Assembly: GCF_049472135.1 (NCBI RefSeq)
Contig: NZ_JBMOVV010000006.1
Location: 1 to 64,000 of the forward strand
DNA from: Arcobacter_B sp049472135
GTDB lineage: Bacteria > Campylobacterota > Campylobacteria > Campylobacterales > Arcobacteraceae
Direction of reading: 5' to 3'
Length of the DNA: 64,000 nt
Shown here: piece by piece, positions 26,697-35,862 of the stretch
Numbering within the stretch: the stretch's first letter is position 1
How the letters are laid out: every line of letters begins with the position of its first letter
Notes under the pieces: generated by a model
Database searches by the model: none
What the model saw: the letters and a program-made list of their open reading frames with translations, nothing else
What the model was told of the DNA's origin: nothing
Made by a program: the position numbers and the translations under genes

Positions 26697-27690
26697 ATGC
26701 GATTTTTGGAATACCTTCACCCTCTTCAAAGCCACACATTATATTTGCATTTACAACAGCTTGAGATGAAGCTCCTCTAAGTAAGTTATCAATTGAAGAA
26801 TTAATAAATAAAGCTTTTTTATTTCTTTCTACAAAAATATCGCAGAAGTTTGTTCCTGCTGTTGATTTTAAATCAACAGGTGTTTCTCTAACTCTTACAA
26901 ATTCACTATTTGAATAAGCATTGTTTAAAATCTCTTTTACATCAACTTCTTCTTTTAGTGTTGCATAAACAGAAACTAACATACCTCTTGTAACAGGTAA
27001 TAAATGAGGAACAAAATTAATTTGGAAATCTTTTCCTTTTACTTTTTTAACTTTTTCTTCAATCTCTGGCATATGTCTATGTTTAAAAGGATTGTAAGCA
27101 TGGTGATTTTCATTTAAGTTTACAAAATGTGCAACTTCACTTAGTTTTTTACCAGCTCCACTTACACCTGATTTTGCATCAATAAAAATTGGTGTTCCCT
27201 CTTCAATATAATCAACAAATGGTAATAAAGCTAAAAGAGATGCCGTTGGATAACAACCTGGGTTTGCTACAAGTTTTGCATCTTTTAACTCTTCATTATA
27301 ATATTCTGGTAAACCATATACAGAATCTTTTATATGTTCTTTATCTTCATGAGGACAATAGTGTTTTTCATAAGTTTCTAATTCAAGTCTATAATCAGCT
27401 GATAAGTCAACAACTTTAACACCTAAATCTAACAACTCTTTTGCAAAAAACATTGATGTTTTATGAGGTAACGCTAAAAATGCTAAATCAGCTACTTGTG
27501 ATACTTCTTTTGCATCAGCTTTACTAACTTCAATGTTTAACACATCTCTTAAACATGGATGTAAATCTTGAACATTCTCTTCACCTGTTGAGTTTGCAAT
27601 ATATGTAATATTAAACTTTGGGTGATTTATTAAAATTTTAATTAATTCTAAACCAGTATAACCACTAGCCCCAATAATTGCTACATTCAT
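26686..27690 (-). CDS. argC: N-acetyl-gamma-glutamyl-phosphate reductase
   Basis: NADPH-dependent reductase of arginine synthesis; 334 residues. IIGASGYTGLELIKIL is the dinucleotide loop, VANPGCYPTAS holds the catalytic Cys, and the late HLLPVTRGML is typical. It follows greA by 2 bp and overlaps the phosphoesterase. argH, another arginine gene, is only 2 kb away. Confidence 0.96.
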   Translation of the reverse strand: MNVAIIGASGYTGLELIKILINHPKFNITYIANSTGEENVQDLHPCLRDVLNIEVSKADAKEVSQVADLAFLALPHKTSMFFAKELLDLGVKVVDLSADYRLELETYEKHYCPHEDKEHIKDSVYGLPEYYNEELKDAKLVANPGCYPTASLLALLPFVDYIEEGTPIFIDAKSGVSGAGKKLSEVAHFVNLNENHHAYNPFKHRHMPEIEEKVKKVKGKDFQINFVPHLLPVTRGMLVSVYATLKEEVDVKEILNNAYSNSEFVRVRETPVDLKSTAGTNFCDIFVERNKKALFINSSIDNLLRGASSQAVVNANIMCGFEEGEGIPKIAYVP

Positions 27691-27692
27691 TA

Positions 27693-28175
27693 TTAGTTAA
27701 ACTCCTCATAAAATACTTCTAAAACTTCAAAAGTTTTTGTTCCACCAGGAAGTGTTGCAGTAATCTCATCACCCTCTTCTTTTCCAAGAAGTTGTTTTGC
27801 TAATGGTGAGTTAAAAGAGATTAAACCTTTTTCAGCACTTGATTCAACTCCACCTACGATTGAGTATTTAAACTCTTCATCACTTTCAAGATCAACTAGT
27901 TTTACAGTTGAACCAAAACTTACCTTATCATGAGGAAGTGTTGAAGGATCAATAATCACTGCCTTTGAAATAATCGACCCTAGCTCTGCAATCTGTGCAT
28001 CAATTAATGCTAGTTTGTCTTTTGCTGCATGATATTCTGCATTTTCTTTTAGATCTCCAAGCTGTCTAGCTTCATCTAATTCAATTACAGTATGAGGTCT
28101 TTCTTTAGATTTTAAAAAATCTAATTCCCCCGTAATTTTTTCATATCCTGCATTTGTCATAGGTTCTTTTTCCAT
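27693..28175 (-). CDS. greA: Transcription elongation factor GreA
   Basis: Stimulates transcript cleavage by backtracked RNA polymerase; 160 residues from ATG 28175. The N-terminal coiled coil with the tip acidic residues (ELDEARQLGDLKENAEYHAAK) and the C-terminal FKBP-like domain are present. ATG 28175 has GGAG 6 bases upstream; TTG/ATG codons further up would sit on top of the ribosome-binding site. Confidence 0.96.
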   Translation of the reverse strand: MEKEPMTNAGYEKITGELDFLKSKERPHTVIELDEARQLGDLKENAEYHAAKDKLALIDAQIAELGSIISKAVIIDPSTLPHDKVSFGSTVKLVDLESDEEFKYSIVGGVESSAEKGLISFNSPLAKQLLGKEEGDEITATLPGGTKTFEVLEVFYEEFN

Positions 28176-28202
28176 CAACATCTCCAATAAATTAATTTAT
28201 GA

Positions 28203-28208
28203 TATAAT
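28203..28208 (+). promoter_or_regulatory. -10 element of the tcdA promoter
   Basis: TATAAT 28 bases before the tcdA ATG in the 61-bp divergent gap with greA. Confidence 0.5.
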
Positions 28209-28236
28209 ACCCAAAAATTTTAAAAGAGTAGATTAT

Positions 28237-28887
28237 ATGCAGTATGATAGAACTATAAAACTTTTTGGTCAAGATACATTTGACAAATTTAAAGATGTTA
28301 AACTTATTTTATTAGGTGTTGGTGGAGTTGGAAGCTTTGCTTTAGACGCACTTTATAACACAGGAATAAAAAATATTACAATTGTTGATTTTGATACATA
28401 TGAAGAGTCTAATATGAATAGACAAATGGGAAGTCACGGTAATATTGGTAGAGTTAAAGTTGATGCATTAAAAGAAAAATATCCAGAAGTTACAGCAATA
28501 CATGCAAAAATTACACCAGAATGGATTGACAATTTTGATTTTTCACAATATGATTATATATTAGATGCTATAGACGATGTAACACCAAAAGTTCATCTTA
28601 TAAAAAAATATTACACAAGGGTTATTACTACAAGTGGTAGTGCAAAAAGACTAGACCCTAGTAAGATTGAGTATAAATCAATATGGGATACTTTTAATGA
28701 TCCTTTTATTAAAAAGATAAGAACTCAATTAAAAAAAGAAGGGTTTAAAAGAAAATTTAAAGTAATATTTTCATCTGAAAACCCAAATTGTATTGAAAAA
28801 GGTAGTTTTGAGGCAGTAACTGGTTCTTTTGGACTAATGATGGCGTCGGTTACAATGCAAAAGTTATTGAAGAAAATGGAAAAATAA
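28237..28887 (+). CDS. tcdA: ThiF-family ATPase, TcdA-like
   Basis: E1-like adenylating enzyme of 216 residues. The ATP loop LLGVGGVGSFALDAL, the DFDTYEESNMNRQ strand with the conserved Arg, and the AIDDVTPK stretch match the tRNA t6A dehydratase TcdA (CsdL), which cyclises threonylcarbamoyl-adenosine at position 37. It is ~50 residues shorter than the E. coli enzyme. In E. coli TcdA works with the CsdA/CsdE sulfur pair; here SufS/SufE are nearby candidates. Confidence 0.8.
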   Translation: MQYDRTIKLFGQDTFDKFKDVKLILLGVGGVGSFALDALYNTGIKNITIVDFDTYEESNMNRQMGSHGNIGRVKVDALKEKYPEVTAIHAKITPEWIDNFDFSQYDYILDAIDDVTPKVHLIKKYYTRVITTSGSAKRLDPSKIEYKSIWDTFNDPFIKKIRTQLKKEGFKRKFKVIFSSENPNCIEKGSFEAVTGSFGLMMASVTMQKLLKKMEK

Positions 28888-28950
28888 CTTAAAGTTACTT
28901 AAAGAATAAAAGATATATAATAAATAAGTATAATAAAAAAAGGATTCTCA

Positions 28951-29853
28951 ATGAGTGGTATTAGTAGTAGTGTTGAACAAATGACTCAAGGTCATTTAAG
29001 AAACGTTCAGCAATTAGCTGTTTTTTACACTGGTCATAATAATATTTATGCAATTAATATAGCGAAAGTTAAAGCTTTTATAATTAGAGATGAAGTTACT
29101 ATTAATGATACGCCAAAAGAGAGTGATGTAATTGCAGGAATAGCAACTATTAGAGGGGAACCTGTAACACTAATCAACCTTGACGTTTGGTTAGGATTAC
29201 CTGCATTAGACATTTCAGAATACAAGCTTATCATTTACTGTGAATTTAATCACAAAAAAATAGGTTTCTTAGTAAAAGATATGTTAGACATCGTAGAAAA
29301 AACTACTGACCAACTAAGACACTCGGAAGAAACAAACTCAAGAATTACTTATACAACATATGTAAAAGTTGATAACAATGATGAACTTTGTACAGTTTTC
29401 AATGCAGAGCAATTATTAAGAGATGTTGGTTGGACTGATGATGGTGAAGATGATGTTAGAAAATATGTTGAAGATAAACTTGATAGTGAAAAACTTATTT
29501 TAGCAGCAGAAGATTCTGGTGTTGCAAGAGAAGTATTAAATAAATTCTTCAAAAGAACAGGTGTAAGATTTGAAGTTTATACAGATGGTACACAACTGTT
29601 AAAAAGAGTAGAAGAATTAACTCCTGATAAAATTGGTATGATTATTACTGATATTGAAATGCCAGGAACAGATGGTTTCCAAGTAGCTTCATTTATCAAA
29701 AACAATAGTAAATATGAACATATTCCTGTTATTGTAAACTCATCTATGACTACAGATGCAGTAAGAGGAAAAATGAAACAAATAGGTGTTGATGGTTTTG
29801 TAGGTAAAACTGATATTCAATCCCTGTATGATATGACAAAAAAATTCTTATAA
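28951..29853 (+). CDS. cheV: Chemotaxis protein CheV
   Basis: Hybrid coupling protein of 300 residues: an N-terminal CheW-like domain (about 18-165, IAGIATIRGEPVTLINLDVWLG) and a C-terminal receiver (about 178-298) with the phospho-acceptor in IITDIEMPGTDGF and the conserved Lys in GFVGKTD. It links chemoreceptors to CheA and may buffer phosphate. Monocistronic: a TATAAT at 28916 upstream and a strong terminator follow. Confidence 0.93.
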   Translation: MSGISSSVEQMTQGHLRNVQQLAVFYTGHNNIYAINIAKVKAFIIRDEVTINDTPKESDVIAGIATIRGEPVTLINLDVWLGLPALDISEYKLIIYCEFNHKKIGFLVKDMLDIVEKTTDQLRHSEETNSRITYTTYVKVDNNDELCTVFNAEQLLRDVGWTDDGEDDVRKYVEDKLDSEKLILAAEDSGVAREVLNKFFKRTGVRFEVYTDGTQLLKRVEELTPDKIGMIITDIEMPGTDGFQVASFIKNNSKYEHIPVIVNSSMTTDAVRGKMKQIGVDGFVGKTDIQSLYDMTKKFL

Positions 29854-29890
29854 AAAAAAAGGATGAGTTTTCACTCATCCTTTTTTTTTA
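29853..29890. terminator. Bidirectional terminator
   Basis: Perfect 8-bp GC-containing stem (GGATGAGT / ACTCATCC, loop TTTC) flanked by an A9 tract on the left and a T9 tract on the right, so it serves cheV (+) and argH (-). Confidence 0.92.
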
Positions 29891-29910
29891 CTAAACTTAT
29901 TGCTAGCTTC

Positions 29911-31302
29911 TTATTTAGAAGCTAACCATTTCTTAAATTCTTCAATTTGATAAACTGTTTGCTTAGTAGATGTTCCACCAAGAGATGTTCTTGCATTCAT
30001 AGAATTTCTTAAATCCAAATACATTACAATCTCTTCACTTATATCTTTTAATTCATCACTTGATTCTCTAATTTCATCAATTGTAAGTTCACTTATATCT
30101 TTATTTAAAGAGTTTGCTTTTGCAACTACATCTTTTGTAATATAGTAAGCTGTTCTAAATGGCATGTTTTGTTTTTGAACTAAGTAATCAGCTAAGTCAG
30201 TAGCACTTAAGTGCCCAATTTTACAAGCATTTTCCATTTTATCAACATTTACAATCATAGTTTTAATAACTTCTGTTAAAATCTTAAGTGAGATTTCAAT
30301 CGTCTTAACAGAATCAAAAACACCCTCTTTATCTTCTTGTGTATCTTTGTTGTATGCTAATGGTAAACCTTTCATTACAGTTAATAAAGATATTAAGTTT
30401 CCATAAACTCTACCAGTTTTACCTCTTAATAACTCAGGTACATCAGGGTTTTTCTTTTGAGGCATAATAGATGAAGTTGTAGCATACTCATCAGACATTC
30501 TAACAAACTGGAATTCATATGAAGACCAAGTAATTAACTCTTCTGAAATTCTTGAAATATGCATCATAGAAGTTGAGATATTAAATAAAATCTCTAAAGC
30601 AAAATCTCTATCTGAAACTGTATCCATAGCATGAGCAGTTGGTGCTGTAAATCCAAGTTTGCTACTAGTTGAATTTCTATCTATATTATGTGGTGTTCCA
30701 GCTAAAGCTGCACTTCCTAAAGGAGAGTAGTTATTTCTCTCATAAGAGCTTTCAAATCTTTCTAAATCTCTTTTAAACATATTTGCATATGCTAACATAT
30801 GATAACCAAAGTTTAAAGGCTGTGCATGTTGTAAGTGAGTCATTCCAGGAATTAATGTTTCTGTATGTTTTGAAGCAACATCAACAAAAACTTCTACAAG
30901 TTGTTTTAATTGATCTTTAATACTTAAAGATTTTTCTTGTACATAAAGTCTAAAATCAGTTGCTACTTGGTCATTTCTACTTCTTGCTGTATGAAGTTTT
31001 TTACCAGGTTCTCCAATAATTTCAGTAAGTCTTGATTCAACTGCCATATGAATATCTTCAGTAGCTAGAGTAAATTCAAACTTACCTGATTCTATCTCTT
31101 CTTTAACTTGAAGTAAACCATTCTCAATAGCTTCTTGTTCTTCTTTTGTAAGAACTCCTTGTTCACATAACATTTGAGAGTGAGCAATACTTCCTTTGAT
31201 ATCTTGAGCATATAACTCTTTATCAAACATAATAGATGCATTAAATTCATCTAGTATTTGAGCATTTGTATTTTTTAATATTTGATTATTTTGATTTGAC
31301 AT
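29911..31302 (-). CDS. argH: Argininosuccinate lyase
   Basis: Releases arginine and fumarate from argininosuccinate; 463 residues. The fumarase-superfamily signature SIMPQKKNPDVPELLRGK and the ARSRNDQVATDFRLY and THLQHAQP blocks are intact. A separate transcription unit, possibly running from the small gene 54 bp upstream. Confidence 0.97.
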   Translation of the reverse strand: MSNQNNQILKNTNAQILDEFNASIMFDKELYAQDIKGSIAHSQMLCEQGVLTKEEQEAIENGLLQVKEEIESGKFEFTLATEDIHMAVESRLTEIIGEPGKKLHTARSRNDQVATDFRLYVQEKSLSIKDQLKQLVEVFVDVASKHTETLIPGMTHLQHAQPLNFGYHMLAYANMFKRDLERFESSYERNNYSPLGSAALAGTPHNIDRNSTSSKLGFTAPTAHAMDTVSDRDFALEILFNISTSMMHISRISEELITWSSYEFQFVRMSDEYATTSSIMPQKKNPDVPELLRGKTGRVYGNLISLLTVMKGLPLAYNKDTQEDKEGVFDSVKTIEISLKILTEVIKTMIVNVDKMENACKIGHLSATDLADYLVQKQNMPFRTAYYITKDVVAKANSLNKDISELTIDEIRESSDELKDISEEIVMYLDLRNSMNARTSLGGTSTKQTVYQIEEFKKWLASK

Positions 31303-31356
31303 TTATATCCCTATATTATAATAAGCTTATTTTGGCGTATTATAACATAAGTGATA

Positions 31357-31545
31357 TTATGAGTTTTTATTTTCTATAGCTTTAATAGCTTCTTTTACAA
31401 TATTTAATATTTTTCGTTGAGCTTCATCTTCATCATTTTCAGGAACATCCCATCCAACAATAGACATATATTTAGAAACTAAAGATTCAACATCATCTAC
31501 AATTGTATCATGTAACTGTTCTAACTCTTTATCTTGTGCTGTCAT
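31357..31545 (-). CDS. Small acidic protein, unknown function
   Basis: A 62-residue, strongly acidic helical protein (start MTAQDKELEQLHD, GGAG-like ribosome-binding site: AAGGAGTTG). No membrane segment or motif. It lies between nifU and argH on the same strand; the terminator after nifU suggests it is transcribed separately or with argH. Confidence 0.6.
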   Translation of the reverse strand: MTAQDKELEQLHDTIVDDVESLVSKYMSIVGWDVPENDEDEAQRKILNIVKEAIKAIENKNS

Positions 31546-31599
31546 AACAACTCCTTTTTTATTTAAATATATTATAACATTATAAGATTAAGTACATAA

Positions 31600-31631
31600 A
31601 AAAAGGCCTATGCAAAAGCACAGACCTTTTT
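31600..31631 (-). terminator. Rho-independent terminator of the nifS-nifU operon
   Basis: On the minus strand a 14-bp stem (two G-U pairs, loop TTTT) with A-tract and T-tract flanks, about 20 bp after the nifU stop. Confidence 0.85.
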
Positions 31632-31650
31632 ATTTATATCTATTAGAGAA

Positions 31651-32631
31651 TTAGATTGGTAATACTCTTAAGTTCTCATCAATTTTTTGTTGTAAAACAG
31701 ACTCGATTGCATATAGTGTTCCAGTACTTCCTGAAGCACATCCTGAACATGCACCTAAGTATCTAATGTATAAATCGTAGTGTGGTAAATTTTCTTTAAT
31801 ATCAATAATTTCCATGTTACCACCATCCATTGCTAACATTGGTCTAATTTCTTCATCTAATAATGAATCAATTGCTTTAATTCTTTGAACTAAAGTCATT
31901 TTATCAAATGATAATGAACCAGAAGCACTTGCATCAGCAGCAGTTTTTAATTTTTCTTCTTCCATTGAAGCTCTAGTGTCTTTTAAAATATCAACTAAGT
32001 AAATATCTTTTTCTTCATGACCACCAGGCTTAATACATGATTTACAGAAAGCACCAGCTTTTGTAAAGTCTGTAATCTCTTCAACAGTTTTTAAATCATT
32101 AATTTTAATAACTTCTTTTAATGTAGCTAAAGATACTCTAGCACACTCACAGATAATCTCTTCTTCTTCAAAAGATTCCATATCTACACCTTTGTACTCA
32201 GATGCAGCTTTTTTAATAACATCATAAGCCATTACAGAACAGTGCATTTTTTGAGGTGGAACAGCTGGAGTATCTGGATTATCTCTTAAAGCTTTTTCAA
32301 CATCAATATTTGTAATCTTAACAGCTTCATCAACAGTTTTACCAACACATAATTCAGCCATTACATCAGAAGATGCGATTGCAGTACCACAACCAAAAGA
32401 TTTAAATTTAGACTCTAAAATCTTATCACTTGATTCTTCAACAGCCCAGTATAATCTTACTGCATCACCACATGATTCAGCTCCAAAATCAGCAACAATT
32501 AGTTTTGCACCTAATTCTTTTGCTCTTTCTTCTGTAATCTCACCTTGGTTTTGTGGATTGTTCATTCTATTTACTACTTCGTTTGAGTACTCATCCCAAA
32601 TTGAACCGCTAATTAAATCATTTTTAGCCAT
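31651..32631 (-). CDS. nifU: NifU-type Fe-S scaffold protein
   Basis: Three-domain scaffold of 326 residues for Fe-S cluster assembly. N-terminal IscU-like domain with its three Cys (GAESCGDAV, FKSFGCGTA, PQKMHCSVMA); a central BFD-like [2Fe-2S] domain (IICECARVS ... AFCKSCIKPGG); and a C-terminal Nfu domain with CSGCASGSTGT. This full-length form is the housekeeping scaffold in Helicobacter and Campylobacter. It follows nifS by 43 bp. Confidence 0.95.
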   Translation of the reverse strand: MAKNDLISGSIWDEYSNEVVNRMNNPQNQGEITEERAKELGAKLIVADFGAESCGDAVRLYWAVEESSDKILESKFKSFGCGTAIASSDVMAELCVGKTVDEAVKITNIDVEKALRDNPDTPAVPPQKMHCSVMAYDVIKKAASEYKGVDMESFEEEEIICECARVSLATLKEVIKINDLKTVEEITDFTKAGAFCKSCIKPGGHEEKDIYLVDILKDTRASMEEEKLKTAADASASGSLSFDKMTLVQRIKAIDSLLDEEIRPMLAMDGGNMEIIDIKENLPHYDLYIRYLGACSGCASGSTGTLYAIESVLQQKIDENLRVLPI

Positions 32632-32674
32632 TTTTTATCCTTTTAAAATTCTTTTTTATATTTATTTATATCTA

Positions 32675-33874
32675 TTATAAACCAGATTTATGTGACTCTG
32701 GAGCGTAAGCATAAGATGAAGAGATTGCTCTTAATCTAACAATTGCGTCTTTAATAACTGTGATTGCATAATCAATTTGCTCTTCTGTATTAAATCTACT
32801 TAATGAGAATCTAACACCTGTATGAGCTAATTCACTATCACTACCAAATGCATTCATAACTGGGTTTGCTTCTAAATCTTCTGAAGCACAAGCTGAACCT
32901 GTTGATGCACCAACACCTTTTTGATTCATATCCCATAACATAGATTCACCCTCAACACCTCTAATAGAAATTAAAGTAGTATTTGGAGTTCTATTTGCAG
33001 TACCACCAATAACAATTGTTTCTGGTAATTCTAAGATTGCAGCTTCTAATTTATCTCTTAATCTTCTAATGTGTCCATCTTCATGAGCTAATGCAATAGG
33101 AGATGTAGCAAGTTTCATAGCAACACCCATTCCAACCATTGAAGCAACATCAACAGTACCTGCTCTTAAACCACCCATTTGCTCACCACCGTGCATTAAT
33201 GGAGTTAAAGCAAAACCTTTTTTAACATATAATCCACCAACACCTTTTGGTCCATGGAATTTATGTGCAGAGAAAGTTAAGTAATCAACATTTGCATCTT
33301 GAACATCAACTTTTACTTTTCCAATTGCTTGAGTTGCATCTGTATGGAAAGGAACACCAGCTGCTCTACAAATTTGACCAATCTCTTTAATTGGGAAAAT
33401 TTTTCCTGTTTCATTATTAGCCCACATAATTGTTACTAATGCAGTATCTTCTCTAATAAAATCTTTAACTTGTGAAGCTTCTAAAACACCTTCTTCATTT
33501 ACAGATAAATAAGTAACTGCTACACCTTGTGTTTCTAAGAATCTACATGCAGCTGTAACTGCTGGGTGTTCTACTTCTGAAGTAATAATATGTTTTTTAT
33601 CACCATTTAAGATTTTATCAATCCAAATACCTTTAATTACAGTATTAATACTCTCTGTAGCATTTGCAGTAATTACAATATCATCTTCATCTGCTGCATT
33701 AATACCTTCGTATAAATAGTTTAATGCCTCAACCATTTTAGGGTGAGTTCCTGCTCCAAATCTATGTAAAGAGTTTGGGTTTCCGTATTTTTCACAAAAA
33801 AATGGTTTCATCTCTTCGAAAACTTTTGGGTCAACCATAGTTGTTGCATTATTGTCTAAATAAACTTCCATCAT
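32675..33874 (-). CDS. nifS: Cysteine desulfurase, NifS/IscS class
   Basis: Class I PLP desulfurase of 399 residues supplying sulfane sulfur to NifU. YLDNNATTMVDP at the start, the PLP lysine in SAHKFHGPKG and the catalytic Cys in the flexible GSACASEDLEANP loop are clear. Two consecutive ATG codons (33874, 33871) could start it. Its upstream region carries a Fur-box-like palindrome and the operator shared with suf. Confidence 0.95.
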   Translation of the reverse strand: MMEVYLDNNATTMVDPKVFEEMKPFFCEKYGNPNSLHRFGAGTHPKMVEALNYLYEGINAADEDDIVITANATESINTVIKGIWIDKILNGDKKHIITSEVEHPAVTAACRFLETQGVAVTYLSVNEEGVLEASQVKDFIREDTALVTIMWANNETGKIFPIKEIGQICRAAGVPFHTDATQAIGKVKVDVQDANVDYLTFSAHKFHGPKGVGGLYVKKGFALTPLMHGGEQMGGLRAGTVDVASMVGMGVAMKLATSPIALAHEDGHIRRLRDKLEAAILELPETIVIGGTANRTPNTTLISIRGVEGESMLWDMNQKGVGASTGSACASEDLEANPVMNAFGSDSELAHTGVRFSLSRFNTEEQIDYAITVIKDAIVRLRAISSSYAYAPESHKSGL

Positions 33875-33896
33875 TGTTTAATTTCCTATTCTTTTT

Positions 33897-33911
33897 TGAT
33901 AACAATTATCA
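33897..33911. promoter_or_regulatory. Fur-box-like palindrome before nifS
   Basis: TGATAACAATTATCA: 6-bp arms TGATAA/TTATCA around CAA. It differs little from the TGATAATnATTATCA core used by Campylobacterota Fur. It lies 23 bp upstream of the nifS start codon. Fur control of nifS is known in Helicobacter pylori; here it is inference. Confidence 0.45.
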
Positions 33912-33964
33912 GTTTTAATTATAATTATTATTTATATTTCATTTAATTTTTTGTATTCTAATCT

Positions 33965-33989
33965 AAATAGGATAAAATTTGTCTTAATT
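33965..33989. promoter_or_regulatory. Fe-S operator, site A (nifS promoter)
   Basis: AAATAGGA-N9-TCTTAATT, one arm perfect and one degenerate relative to the suf sites. On the minus strand a TAGAAT -10 (33955-33960) lies 4 bp downstream, so the site covers the spacer and -35 region, as expected for a repressor. The 301-bp gap between nifS and the divergent ABC gene otherwise holds only A+T-rich promoter-like DNA. Confidence 0.65.
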
Positions 33990-34175
33990 AAAACTATTAA
34001 ATAAATTTTATTCCATTTTGTAACAAAAAAATGTAATAAATACTATATTTTCAATCTCTGATATAAAAATTTCGCGCTTATTATATTGTAATATTGATAA
34101 ATTCTACAAATTCTAAATAAAGAAATGTTAAGTTAAGAGTAGAGATAATAAAAAAATTTTTATTTAAGGAATATA

Positions 34176-34985
34176 ATGAGAAATAAATTATTAATACTTA
34201 TAACACTTTTTGCTTCTGTTTTGTTTACTGCATGCGAAAATAAAACAGAATTAAAAGATGAAACAAAAAAAGAGGTTCTAAAAGTTGGTATGGAATTAGC
34301 CTACCCTCCTTTTGAAATGAGTGATAAAGAAGGAAACCCTCAGGGAGTATCTGTTGATTTTGCTAAAAAACTTGGTGAACACTTAGGTAGAGAAGTTATA
34401 ATAGAAAATACAGCTTGGGCGGGATTAATCCCATCACTTAAAACAGGAAAGATTGATTTAATAATTTCATCTATGACAATAACAGAAGAGAGAAAAAAAT
34501 CAATTGACTTCTCAATTCCATATGCACAATCATCACTAGCTATCTTAGCAAACAAAGAGTCAGGTGTTAAATCAATTGATGAATTAAATGTTAAAGGTAA
34601 AAAAATTGCAGTGAAAAAAGGTTCAACTGGTCATGTATATGCAACAAAAAATCTTAAGAATGCAGAGATATTAGTATTTGATAAAGAGAATGCTTGTGTT
34701 CTAGAAGTTGTTCAAGGTAAAGCTGATGGTTTTTTATATGACCAATTAACTATTTATAAGAACTATGTACAACACACAGATACAACAGTTGCGCTTTTAA
34801 AACCATTTCAAAAAGATTTTGAATACTGGGGTGTTGCTTTAAGAAAGAATGATCCTTTAAAAACAAAAGTTGATGAGTTTATAAAAGAAGCAAAAGAAAA
34901 TGGAACATTTAATGAGTTTGCAAATAAACATCTAAAAGAAGCAAAAGCTACTTTTGATGAACTTAATATTCCATTCTTTTTTTAG
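34176..34985 (+). CDS. Polar amino-acid ABC transporter, substrate-binding lipoprotein
   Basis: A 269-residue family-3 solute-binding protein. Signal peptide with a lipobox (LFTAC, Cys at residue 20), then VLKVGMELAYPPFEMSDKEG, GVSVDFAKKL and AWAGLIPSLKTGKIDLIISSMTIT, the amino-acid-binding fold. Its position between nifSU and suf suggests cystine or another sulfur amino acid as substrate, but the ligand pocket cannot be read reliably. The permease follows directly. Confidence 0.88.
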   Translation: MRNKLLILITLFASVLFTACENKTELKDETKKEVLKVGMELAYPPFEMSDKEGNPQGVSVDFAKKLGEHLGREVIIENTAWAGLIPSLKTGKIDLIISSMTITEERKKSIDFSIPYAQSSLAILANKESGVKSIDELNVKGKKIAVKKGSTGHVYATKNLKNAEILVFDKENACVLEVVQGKADGFLYDQLTIYKNYVQHTDTTVALLKPFQKDFEYWGVALRKNDPLKTKVDEFIKEAKENGTFNEFANKHLKEAKATFDELNIPFFF

Positions 34986-34991
34986 GACTGC

Positions 34992-35783
34992 ATTATCAAA
35001 CTAAAAGATTTTTTTATTCATGAATTAAACTACAAAAAAGATAAACCACTTTCAAAATTGGTTTATCTTTTTAATTTACTATTTTTAGCATTTATTGTAA
35101 TAACTCCTGTATATATAATGTTCTCAAATATCTCTTATGATTTTAACTGGGCACATGTGTATGAATATAAACAAAAGTTTATAGATGGCTTTATAATGAC
35201 TATTATAATCTCATTTTTTGCTCTTATTTTAAGCTTTATAATTGGTTTATTTTTTGCTTATGCACAAAACTCTAAACTTATTATATTAAGATTTTTTGCA
35301 AGATTTTATATAGAGATTATAAGAGGTACACCTCTTTTAGTTCAAATATTAATCTTTTTCTATGTCTTTGCAAATAACTTAGGTTTTGAAAACAGATATA
35401 TTGTAGGAACATTTATTCTTGCAATTTTTTCAGGAGCTTACGTAAGTGAAATTATAAGAGCTGCATTACAATCTATTGAGAAAGAACAATTTGAAACAAG
35501 CTTAAGTCTTGGTATGTCAAATTATCAAATGTATAGATACATAATCTTTCCACAAGCTTTTAAAAGGATGCTCCCAGCTTTAACAGGACAGTTTGCCTCA
35601 ATCATTAAAGACTCATCTTTATTATCTATTATTGCTATTTCTGAGTTTACTATGAATGCTCAGGAAGTTGATGCAATAACTTATTCAACATTAGAAAGCT
35701 ATATCCCTCTTGCTATTGGTTATTTATTATTAACCTACCCTATTTCATACTATACTAAGAGATTAGAGAGTAATATAAAATAG
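34992..35783 (+). CDS. Polar amino-acid ABC permease, probable ATT/ATC start
   Basis: HisM/GlnP-type inner-membrane permease with about five helices and the EAA loop (EQFETSLSLGMSNYQMYRYIIFPQAF, split here only for description). The first TTG (35058) has no ribosome-binding site and would begin in the first helix. In frame upstream, 22 more residues (KLKDFFIHELNYKKDKP) read on to AGGA at 34984 with ATT (34992) or ATC (34995) at 4 or 7 bases; the frame is closed at 34983. No ATP-binding subunit is encoded nearby, so it must be shared or elsewhere. Confidence 0.8.
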   Translation: MIKLKDFFIHELNYKKDKPLSKLVYLFNLLFLAFIVITPVYIMFSNISYDFNWAHVYEYKQKFIDGFIMTIIISFFALILSFIIGLFFAYAQNSKLIILRFFARFYIEIIRGTPLLVQILIFFYVFANNLGFENRYIVGTFILAIFSGAYVSEIIRAALQSIEKEQFETSLSLGMSNYQMYRYIIFPQAFKRMLPALTGQFASIIKDSSLLSIIAISEFTMNAQEVDAITYSTLESYIPLAIGYLLLTYPISYYTKRLESNIK

Positions 35784-35801
35784 TTAAATTGTAGCGATTA
35801 T

Positions 35802-35832
35802 CTTAAATAGGACTTTTTTTATCCTATTTAAG
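35802..35832. promoter_or_regulatory. Fe-S operator, site B (distal suf site)
   Basis: Perfect 11-bp inverted repeat CTTAAATAGGA-N9-TCCTATTTAAG, 19 bp after the permease stop. No T-tract follows, so it is not a normal terminator, and its core and 9-bp spacing are the same as sites A and C. Confidence 0.6.
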
Positions 35833-35862
35833 TTCATTTTAAATCGTTTATTGATATTCTTC

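Noticed and set aside
35058..35783. Permease starting at TTG 35058
   Set aside because: No Shine-Dalgarno and it would begin within the first helix; the longer frame has AGGA at proper spacing.
35802..35832. Terminator of the ABC permease gene
   Set aside because: Strong inverted repeat, but no T-tract on either strand, and its core and spacing equal the nifS and proximal suf sites; kept as an operator.
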